A DNA stretch of 64,000 bases. Origin: GCA-002733465 sp965230525. Lineage in GTDB: Bacteria > Pseudomonadota > Gammaproteobacteria > Enterobacterales > Kangiellaceae. The notes beneath the pieces are model-generated. The model was not told where the DNA came from. It ran no database searches and saw nothing but the letters and a program-made list of their open reading frames with translations. Position numbers and translations under genes: made by a program. The DNA lies in contig OZ246008.1 in assembly GCA_965230525.1 (NCBI GenBank), positions 3,596,001 to 3,660,000 of the forward strand, given 5' to 3'. This document shows positions 8,688 through 15,068 of the stretch, piece after piece; the stretch's first letter is position 1; every line of letters begins with the position of its first letter.

Positions 8688-9338
8688 TTACAACTTTTTG
8701 TAGTTTTTTATAGCTTGTTCGATATCATTATGAAAAACTAGCTTCCCAGAATTAATTATTATCGCACTGTCGCAGAATTGTCGTATTTCGTCCATATTGT
8801 GACTTACCATGATAACATTTGAAGACTTACTCTTTTGCAATAACGATTTTTTAGCTTTTCGTTTAAATTTGCTATCGCCAACTGAAGTAACTTCATCAAT
8901 TAAATAAACGTCAAACTCTATTTCCATACAACAAGCAAAAGCTAGCCTCGCACGCATGCCACTAGAGTATGATTTTACTGGAAGATCATACTTATGACTT
9001 AATTCCGAGAATAACTTCACCCTGTCCTCGTATAGCTCTAAATCTTCAACACCGTTAATTCTACCAATGAATCTAGTGTTTTCCCGCCCTGTCATTTTTG
9101 GGTGAATTCCGCTAGCTAGGGCAACAGGCCAAGATATCGATGCTTTGCTTATGATTCGACCTGAATTAGGGTGTTCACTACCGGCTAATAACCTAAAAAG
9201 TGTGGATTTACCAGCGCCATTTCTACCTAAAATTGCAATATTGTGCTCTGAAGGGAAAGAGAAAGATAAATTCCTCAAAATATATTGTCTTCCTAATTTT
9301 GAAGTATAATATTTAGTAATGTTTTCAAGTGCGATCAT
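8688..9338 (-). CDS. kpsT: Capsule ABC exporter ATPase, KpsT/CtrD/BexA-like
   Basis: This is the ATP-binding subunit of the capsule exporter. Walker A is GRNGAGKST at residues 38-46, the signature loop is YSSGMRAR near 125, Walker B is VYLIDEV, and the switch histidine is in MVSHN. At 216 residues it has the short length of KpsT. The SSGM form of the signature, in place of the common SGGQ, is typical of polysaccharide and teichoic-acid exporters. Its ATG overlaps the stop of the permease gene by four bases, so the two are translationally coupled. It should form the inner-membrane pump with the permease and energise export of the lipid-linked polymer. Confidence 0.93.
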   Translation of the reverse strand: MIALENITKYYTSKLGRQYILRNLSFSFPSEHNIAILGRNGAGKSTLFRLLAGSEHPNSGRIISKASISWPVALASGIHPKMTGRENTRFIGRINGVEDLELYEDRVKLFSELSHKYDLPVKSYSSGMRARLAFACCMEIEFDVYLIDEVTSVGDSKFKRKAKKSLLQKSKSSNVIMVSHNMDEIRQFCDSAIIINSGKLVFHNDIEQAIKNYKKL

Positions 9339-10120
9339 TTACCTAGCATTCTCTTCCATGATAATTTATATACTATTAGCGAAAAAAGAGCAGTAATAAT
9401 TGTGAATGAAATTAAGTAAACTGAACTTACTCCTAGCACTGGGTAATTTGAATAAGCAGCGCTCCTAGATAATTCTATTGCATGCAAAATAGGATTCCAA
9501 TCCAAATAATTCCAAAATTCCGTCGGGATATCTTGAAGACTGAAAAATACTGCCGAAATGAAAAACAATGGCCTTACTAATAGCTCCTGCGCCCTTTTAA
9601 TCTCTTTCACGAACTCTCTAGATACCCCTAAAACCAAACCTAAGCTTATAGCAATAAACCAAGTTTGACCCAAATAAGCAAAGATCAAAAGCACATTACT
9701 TAGTTGATACTCTAAGCGAAGAAAAAGAATTATTAGCATCAAAAGCAAAATTACAACAATTTTTACCAATAGTTCGAGCAGCGCAGACGCTATTATAGCA
9801 CTGATTGGCTGGACTTGACGAAAAGCAAATAAAGCTCGATTACGGCTAATTGCGGATGATGTAGATTTGAGAGTGGATGTGAACAGTTGAATAAAGAGCA
9901 TGCCGTACAACATAAACATAAATGTTGGCATTGAATGCGTATAAGGCCCCCATAAAAGCTCCCTACCATAAGAAAGAACGAACACAAACATTAAAGGGTT
10001 TAAAAACGCCCATACCAGACCAAGCTTATCATCAAACTTGCTCTTTATCTCTCTAATAAAGATTGCAAAGATGACATCTTTCCAAACTTTCACCTTCTTT
10101 CGGTGAATAACTTTTGCCAT
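9335..10120 (-). CDS. kpsM: Capsule ABC exporter permease, KpsM/CtrC/BexB-like
   Basis: This is an ABC-2 type permease of 261 residues with about six membrane helices, among them MFMLYGMLFIQLFTS, IVVILLLMLIILFL and VYLISFTIITALFSLIVY. The segment FAIFIREIKSKFDDKLGLVWAFLNPL is the amphipathic entry helix characteristic of KpsM, Wzm and TagG. The near C-terminal WNPILHAIELSR matches the motif before the last helices in the same family. It overlaps kpsD by one base upstream and kpsT by four downstream, so the three are co-translated. The role is translocation of the completed polymer across the inner membrane. Confidence 0.92.
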   Translation of the reverse strand: MAKVIHRKKVKVWKDVIFAIFIREIKSKFDDKLGLVWAFLNPLMFVFVLSYGRELLWGPYTHSMPTFMFMLYGMLFIQLFTSTLKSTSSAISRNRALFAFRQVQPISAIIASALLELLVKIVVILLLMLIILFLRLEYQLSNVLLIFAYLGQTWFIAISLGLVLGVSREFVKEIKRAQELLVRPLFFISAVFFSLQDIPTEFWNYLDWNPILHAIELSRSAAYSNYPVLGVSSVYLISFTIITALFSLIVYKLSWKRMLGK

Positions 10121-11901
10121 TATCGAACCACGTTCGCTGATATAGCAATTTGGTAAAGAATTTGAGTTATATCTTTCATAGCTTGCAACGACTTAGTCTC
10201 GACTCGAGGTAATACTATGATACTATCCCCGCGTTTAAGATTTACATCTTTAGAGGAAAACCAAGTGGAATTCCCTACTGCAAAGTACTCTGATAACCCG
10301 TTAGCTCGCACCACTATGACATAGTCAAAATTAGCACGATCGGTAAAGCCTCCTGCCCAAGCGATGTAATCCGCAACTGTAGCTTCGGTATTATACACTA
10401 TTGATTGGGGCATTGTTACTTCACCTCCAACTTGAATCAAATCGGTTTTAGATGGGATCACAATTATATCCCCATTCTCTAGAGATACATTTGCCACTTT
10501 ATCATTATAAGATACTACTACCTTTCCTTGTGGGGAGACTTGCCTCGCTCTGGCGATAAAATCCGAAATAAACTGTGCTTCTTGAGCTCTAATTTGAGCC
10601 TCCCCCGTGGAAGAAGTCGGTGCAACAAGAACCGACCTTTCCAAGCGATCTAGGGACTCGTCTAATAGTCGTTTTTGTTTTATTGCTGCACTTTGCCGCA
10701 TTATATAAACTGATGAAAAGTCTGCTAAGTTAGGGTCTATTTCTATATGATTCAGCACATCATGTAATTTTAATCGATTGTTGACTCTAAAATGTGAAGG
10801 GCCTAGATAGCTGCCTCTCACCTCAATTTCATAAAAATCGGTTCTACGATCTTTATTAAAAGTTAATTTATCGCCGTCTCGAAGTATAAATTTCTCAAAT
10901 TCCCCGACACTTAAGTATATTGAAAATAGCCCTGTTTGCCTAACACCTCTGATGAAAACATGGCTACTTTGCGCCAAGGGACGGACGAATGAAAGTACGT
11001 CCAAACCACTGATTTCTGGATCCGAAAACTCAAATCTGAACGGATTACGCACACCACCAGTCACGTTGATTACTGAAGTCAGCTGAGGGACGAATATTAC
11101 ATCGCCATCCTTGAAGTTTATGGTAGGCATTACCCCTTGCCGAAGAAATTCGTACAGGTCGACCGTATGAATAACCGTATCACCTCTTAATACTTGAACT
11201 TTTCTGTAGCTTCCTCTCTCCGAATCAATTCCACCAGCTCTTTTCAGGTAATACAAGACTGTGTCAGAAGCCATTCCTGCATACTGACCCGGTCGATTTG
11301 CCGCTCCGGCCACCATCACTGCGATAGGCGTTGGTGCTAAAAGATTTACATATATTTTTGTATCCTCTTTATAGATTCTTTTTATACTTTTAGTTACGAC
11401 CTCATTCACATTACGAGCTTTTACACCCGCAACTTGAATTGGCCCAATGTTGGGTAAAAATATGTTCCCTTGGTTATCAACGGTCACGACTTCAGCAGAG
11501 TTCGCAGCCCCCCACATCCATATGGAGATCTTATCACCAAATGAAATTATGTAGTCACTGTTTAAACCATCGGCTCTAGCCGTTTCATATCCACCAGCGA
11601 AGAGATTTGCTCCATATGGAGGGGCCATACCCATTTCAGGAATTGGTAAAAGTTTATCAGCTGTATTTTGGCCAGGGAGCAAGATTTTATTCTCTCCTAC
11701 CCCCAGCGGCGCCCTACTTTCAATATCTGCTGATACTCTGTCAATATCATTCTTTGTACTGAAAAGCCCATCTGAAATTGAATCTTGAGTTGAAGCGACT
11801 CTAGCAATGCCACTTGATTCTAATTCAAGAGAGTACAAGTGACTAACGCACAATAGTGCGCACAAAACTGTTCTAAATATACCTTTGATTATCCGAATCA
11901 T
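10120..11901 (-). CDS. kpsD: Polysaccharide export outer-membrane protein, KpsD/CtrA/Wza-like
   Basis: This 593-residue exported protein has a signal peptide (IIKGIFRTVLCALLCVSHLYS). After a linker of about 90 residues comes the Poly_export domain (YIISFGDKISIWMWGAA, VDNQGNIFLPNIGPIQVAG) and then SLBB-type repeats: VMVAGAANRPGQYAG, VINVTGGVRNPFRFEF, YEIEVRGSYLGPSHFR and IQVGGEVTMPQS. These build the periplasmic rings and outer-membrane pore through which capsule leaves the cell. Its length is close to KpsD (about 560) rather than the lipoprotein Wza (about 380). There is no lipobox cysteine at the cleavage site. It follows the lipoprotein at 11920-12321 by 18 bases, and that gene may provide a lipid-anchored partner. 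Confidence 0.9.
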   Translation of the reverse strand: MIRIIKGIFRTVLCALLCVSHLYSLELESSGIARVASTQDSISDGLFSTKNDIDRVSADIESRAPLGVGENKILLPGQNTADKLLPIPEMGMAPPYGANLFAGGYETARADGLNSDYIISFGDKISIWMWGAANSAEVVTVDNQGNIFLPNIGPIQVAGVKARNVNEVVTKSIKRIYKEDTKIYVNLLAPTPIAVMVAGAANRPGQYAGMASDTVLYYLKRAGGIDSERGSYRKVQVLRGDTVIHTVDLYEFLRQGVMPTINFKDGDVIFVPQLTSVINVTGGVRNPFRFEFSDPEISGLDVLSFVRPLAQSSHVFIRGVRQTGLFSIYLSVGEFEKFILRDGDKLTFNKDRRTDFYEIEVRGSYLGPSHFRVNNRLKLHDVLNHIEIDPNLADFSSVYIMRQSAAIKQKRLLDESLDRLERSVLVAPTSSTGEAQIRAQEAQFISDFIARARQVSPQGKVVVSYNDKVANVSLENGDIIVIPSKTDLIQVGGEVTMPQSIVYNTEATVADYIAWAGGFTDRANFDYVIVVRANGLSEYFAVGNSTWFSSKDVNLKRGDSIIVLPRVETKSLQAMKDITQILYQIAISANVVR

Positions 11902-11919
11902 TTGCTAACCAGTTGTACG

Positions 11920-12321
11920 TTATAGTTCTAAATTTAGTGACTGCCGACCTGTATCAATAGAAGGGACAATATACCAAGTTCGTTCAGCCACCTCTCTACA
12001 AACAACCCGTGACTCGGTATTCGCTTCCCAAAACCGATTTTGTAGTAAATTGATAGTCCTACATGTCAACCCCATTCCGGATTTATAAATCTTCCCGACT
12101 TTCAAATACATTTTACTACCGCTTACTGGGTATATTCCAACATCGCCATTTAATATATTAATTATTTTGGGTTCGACTTTTTTATTATCAGAAAGGACCA
12201 AATTATCATCTACCAACGAAACCATTGGCCGCAAAGTCGGTACCCCCTGACAAGCCGAAATCAATAGGGTGAACGCCAAAAGAATTAACAGTTTAGTCTC
12301 GAATATAAATTGATTTTTCAT
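11920..12321 (-). CDS. Unknown lipoprotein, first gene of the capsule operon
   Basis: This 133-residue protein has a clear lipoprotein signal: KLLILLAFTLLISAC, lipobox ISAC, with Cys near residue 24. The mature part of about 110 residues includes LVLSDNKKVEPKIINI, a GDVGIYPVSG stretch, and CRTINLLQNRFWE with a later VVCRE. That leaves two further cysteines (in GLTCRT and VVCRE) that could form a disulfide. I do not recognise the family. It is the promoter-proximal gene of the operon, followed 18 bases later by kpsD. By position it might be an outer-membrane assembly partner or pilotin for KpsD, but this is only contextual. Confidence 0.75.
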   Translation of the reverse strand: MKNQFIFETKLLILLAFTLLISACQGVPTLRPMVSLVDDNLVLSDNKKVEPKIINILNGDVGIYPVSGSKMYLKVGKIYKSGMGLTCRTINLLQNRFWEANTESRVVCREVAERTWYIVPSIDTGRQSLNLEL

Positions 12322-12475
12322 TACTTTTTGAAACAGGCCTCAATGACTCTTGCAACTGAAGTTGTGTGACATTTCGATAATACCGCGACCGACTTTATGT
12401 GCAAGTCACGGCAACTGAAAGTTTGATTTAAAAACTCTTAGACTTGTCGCAATATCTTAAATTAAGAGGCCAGAG

Positions 12476-12495
12476 ATTATACATAATATTATGTA
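12476..12495 (-). promoter_or_regulatory. Candidate capsule-operon promoter with palindromic operator
   Basis: On the minus strand a consensus TATAAT lies at 12481-12476, about 155 bases before the first capsule gene. It touches a perfect 16-bp palindrome, TACATAATATTATGTA (12480-12495), that would cover the upstream side of the -10. No good -35 is visible at 17 bp (only a T-run), which would fit activator-dependent expression. The rest of the 334-base gap (12322-12655) shows no gene, and I did not find an ops/JUMPstart-like element. Confidence 0.4.
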
Positions 12496-12655
12496 CAAAA
12501 AAAACGACAATACGCAAATAAACCGCTCCTACTCTGTCGTGAATTTTTAACCAATCCATAAACTTGGCTCCTGATTGTATTGCTTAACTGGCTGACATTA
12601 TATTATCGAGGCGATGAGAACAAGTTTTTGGACATTATTCTACAAGGGCTTGTAA

Positions 12656-13408
12656 TTAATTAGTCACATCAATATTTTTGCTTCCAAGGTGAGCCAATAA
12701 GCCCTCTACCCCCTTAGTATTGATAATTTGACGATATTCGTTCTTTTTCAACTTAATATAACTTACACCCTCAACAAATATATCATAGAGGAGCCAGTCT
12801 TTATCACGCTTGGCGACTTTGAAGTGGATATTGAAGGAAGGTAGATAGACAGGCTCTAGCTGAATAGTAATTTGACCTTGGTTATTTTTACCAGGTTTGC
12901 TCGAGAGTTTAGCGCCAATAAATTTTGCTCGCTGACCATCGTAGAGATTAACACCTTCATAGACATAGCGGTGCATGGTGTTAACAAATGCTTGCCTTAG
13001 CTTTTGAACATCACTTGGCGCTAGGGATTTCCATGTTTTACTACCCACTAGCAAACGAAGTGTTAGCTCAATATCCCAGTATGGGATAATTTTTTCATCG
13101 ACAAATTCAAGTAGTAGTCCGCTTTCCGTTTTTAGCTGCTGGTGTTGCGCCAAAAGCGTGGTGTCGATATCTTCTAACAACCGCCGAAAGCGAGACTCGA
13201 CGTCTTGTTTTGCCTGTTGTTTGGGGTTTAGATTGAGTTCTTGAGCAACTTGTTGTGGGCTAGCCTGATTTTTGTTATCAGCCTTGGTTTTGTCTAACGC
13301 ATTTGCGGCAGAGCTCGATGTTGGCTGGTTTTGTTCCGTGTTTTCGCACTGAGCAATAAACGTAAAAGCACCGAGCAAGATCATCCCAATTGAAAGCACA
13401 GTTTTCAC
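12656..13408 (-). CDS. MlaC/Ttg2D-family periplasmic lipid-binding protein
   Basis: The protein has a signal peptide (KTVLSIGMILLGAFTFIAQ) and a low-complexity linker rich in N, Q, S and K. The MlaC domain follows: FVDEKIIPYWDIELT near residue 105, RQAFVNTMHRYVYEGV, and the diagnostic C-terminal LLYDIFVEGVSYIKLKKNEYRQII. MlaC proteins carry phospholipids between the outer and inner membranes for the MlaFEDB transporter, and related ones accompany hopanoid loci. No other mla genes flank it, so it is an orphan. The nearest start with a ribosome site (AAGTGAG) is a GTG at 13408, giving 250 residues; the frame extends two codons to a TTG at 13414. Confidence 0.82.
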   Translation of the reverse strand: MKTVLSIGMILLGAFTFIAQCENTEQNQPTSSSAANALDKTKADNKNQASPQQVAQELNLNPKQQAKQDVESRFRRLLEDIDTTLLAQHQQLKTESGLLLEFVDEKIIPYWDIELTLRLLVGSKTWKSLAPSDVQKLRQAFVNTMHRYVYEGVNLYDGQRAKFIGAKLSSKPGKNNQGQITIQLEPVYLPSFNIHFKVAKRDKDWLLYDIFVEGVSYIKLKKNEYRQIINTKGVEGLLAHLGSKNIDVTN

Positions 13409-13534
13409 AAGCAACTCACTTAAATTTAATTAAACGCAACAGTTAATTCTACTATTCAATAGCCAATTATAACCATTCAATGTCTGAATGCTATCTGAAT
13501 AAAGAAAATAACGAATAGGGAATGAACAGGAAAT

Positions 13535-13611
13535 TGGTGGACCTAGAAAGACTCGAACTTTCAACCCCCGCCATGTCGGGGCGGTACTCTAACCAATTGA
13601 GCTATAGGTCC
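13535..13611 (-). tRNA. tRNA-Val (anticodon GAC), with C at position 33
   Basis: This is a 77-base cloverleaf with encoded CCA. Acceptor GGACCTA pairs with TAGGTCC, the discriminator is A, and the D-arm loop has GG. The anticodon stem CCGCC pairs with GGCGG around loop CCGACAT, and the T-arm GAAAG/CTTTC encloses TTCGAGT. The loop reads anticodon GAC, and the stem context resembles gammaproteobacterial tRNA-Val(GAC), in which TTGACAT is usual. Here position 33, nearly always U, is C. Everything else looks intact. It lies downstream of galE and the 7-bp repeat. Confidence 0.88.
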
Positions 13612-13703
13612 AGCGCTGAATGATTTGAATTTCAGACGGCGCGAATAATATCAGATCGATAATTTAGTGCAAGAGTTTTATTGGAATTGCGGAGATTACT
13701 TTC

Positions 13704-13738
13704 TAGCTCCTAGCTCCTAGCTCCTAGCTCCTAGCTCC
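13704..13738. repeat. Five perfect tandem copies of TAGCTCC
   Basis: This is a 35-base array of the heptamer TAGCTCC (GGAGCTA on the transcribed strand) between the galE stop at 13746 and the tRNA-Val. All five copies are identical, so the array is young or actively maintained. It is noncoding. Confidence 0.95.
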
Positions 13739-13745
13739 CTGAGTA

Positions 13746-14762
13746 TTACTCAAACCCATTTGGGTTTTTACTTTGCCAGCGCCAAGTGTCTGTTATCATT
13801 TCCTCCAGTCCTTTATTGGCCTGCCAACCAAGAACTTGCTTTGCCCGAGCAGGATCAGCCCAGCATTCGGCTATATCACCGGGCCTTCTCGCTACAATTT
13901 GATATGGTACTGGCTTTCCTGAGCCTTTTTCGAACGCTTTTACCATTTCCAATACCGAATAGCCTTTACCAGTGCCTAGGTTTAAGGTCGTCACCCCTTT
14001 AAGCTGAGGTATTTTTTGTACAGCTTTAACGTGTGCATCTGACAGATCAACCACATGGATATAATCTCTCACGCCGGTGCCGTCAGGTGTTGGGTAGTCA
14101 TTGCCAAATATTGAAAGTTTTTCACGTTGTCCCACTGCAACTTGGCTAACAAAAGGCATTAAGTTATTGGGAATTCCCTGTGGATGTTCGCCGATTTCAC
14201 CACTTGCGTGCGCACCGACCGGATTAAAATAGCGCAGCAACACGATTTGCCAATCTGCGTCGGCTACGGCTTGGTCACGTAGGATTTCTTCGATAAACAA
14301 TTTAGTCCTGCCATAGGGATTAGTAGCAGAAATCGGAAAGTCTTCTTTAATTGGCACGCTGGCAGGGTCGCCATAAACTGTAGCAGATGAGCTAAACACA
14401 ATACGTTTACAGCCATTAGCCTGCATCACATCAAGCAAACACAAGCTACCATTGACGTTTTGCTGATAATAAGTGAGCGGTATTTGCGATGATTCGCCGA
14501 CCGCTTTTAAGCCCGCAAAATGCACCACCGCCTCAAAATTGTGCTCTTCAAACACTCGCTGAAGCGCGACTTTGTCAGTGATATCTACTTTATAAAACCG
14601 GATATATTCATTGGTCAGCCGCTCAACACGGCGAAGTGACTCAAGCGACGAATTACTTAGGTTGTCGACCACCACCACTTCAAAACCAGCTTCAATCAAC
14701 AACAAACAAGTATGACTACCGATATAACCTGCACCACCGGTTACAAGAATCTTTTGAGGCAT
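13746..14762 (-). CDS. galE: UDP-glucose 4-epimerase
   Basis: This 338-residue extended short-chain dehydrogenase interconverts UDP-glucose and UDP-galactose. The NAD-binding TGGAGYIGSHT is at residues 8-18, VVDNLSNS follows near 35, SSSATVYG carries the active-site serine region, and the catalytic tyrosine and lysine are in YGRTK. The substrate-binding RYFNPVGAH, and GVRDYIHVVDL, are diagnostic of GalE. Length equals the family norm. The ATG at 14762 follows AGGGA. It is separated from the capsule operon by the mlaC-like gene and a tRNA, so although it could supply UDP-galactose for surface polymers it is not part of that operon. Confidence 0.96.
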   Translation of the reverse strand: MPQKILVTGGAGYIGSHTCLLLIEAGFEVVVVDNLSNSSLESLRRVERLTNEYIRFYKVDITDKVALQRVFEEHNFEAVVHFAGLKAVGESSQIPLTYYQQNVNGSLCLLDVMQANGCKRIVFSSSATVYGDPASVPIKEDFPISATNPYGRTKLFIEEILRDQAVADADWQIVLLRYFNPVGAHASGEIGEHPQGIPNNLMPFVSQVAVGQREKLSIFGNDYPTPDGTGVRDYIHVVDLSDAHVKAVQKIPQLKGVTTLNLGTGKGYSVLEMVKAFEKGSGKPVPYQIVARRPGDIAECWADPARAKQVLGWQANKGLEEMITDTWRWQSKNPNGFE

Positions 14763-14948
14763 TAACAGTTTTCCCTAAATTACAGTGATAAGTATAAAAA
14801 GCTGGAGATAGTTTAGCATATTGAAAATTAACTTCTTAGAAACTAAGCGATTTGTATCAGCTGTCATTATCTTCAAAAATAGGTTAACAGCCACAATAAA
14901 AAACATTAATTTCAAATGCTTAGATATGCTTTTTAAGAACGTTTATAC

Positions 14949-14983
14949 AAAAAGCCTCTTGCTGGCTGACAACAAGAGGCTTT
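14949..14983 (-). terminator. Rho-independent terminator of clpB
   Basis: A perfect 11-bp stem (CAAGAGGCTTT with its complement) with an 11-base loop is followed on the minus strand by TTG. The stem and tail together give five T residues. It lies about 85 bases past the clpB stop. Apart from this hairpin the 14763-15068 gap shows no supported gene. Confidence 0.8.
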
Positions 14984-15068
14984 GCAAATGTTATGTTCGC
15001 GCCTCTGGCACTCACATTTTCATCACAGGCAATGTATGCGTCGATTGACTACTAATCACTTAATCCTA

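Noticed and set aside
12322..12655. RfaH/ops (JUMPstart) element before the capsule operon
   Set aside because: No convincing ops-like sequence was found on the minus strand in this gap by eye.
12656..13408. MlaC-like protein as part of the capsule operon
   Set aside because: The gene ends before the 334-base promoter gap of the capsule operon and lies upstream of it with its own start, so it is a neighbour rather than a member.
13704..13738. Possible CRISPR-like array
   Set aside because: Units are only 7 bases with no spacers, and no cas genes are present; it is a simple tandem repeat.
14821..15048. Plus-strand frame of 75 codons between galE and clpB
   Set aside because: It runs through the clpB terminator hairpin, has no ribosome site and resembles nothing known, so it is likely chance.
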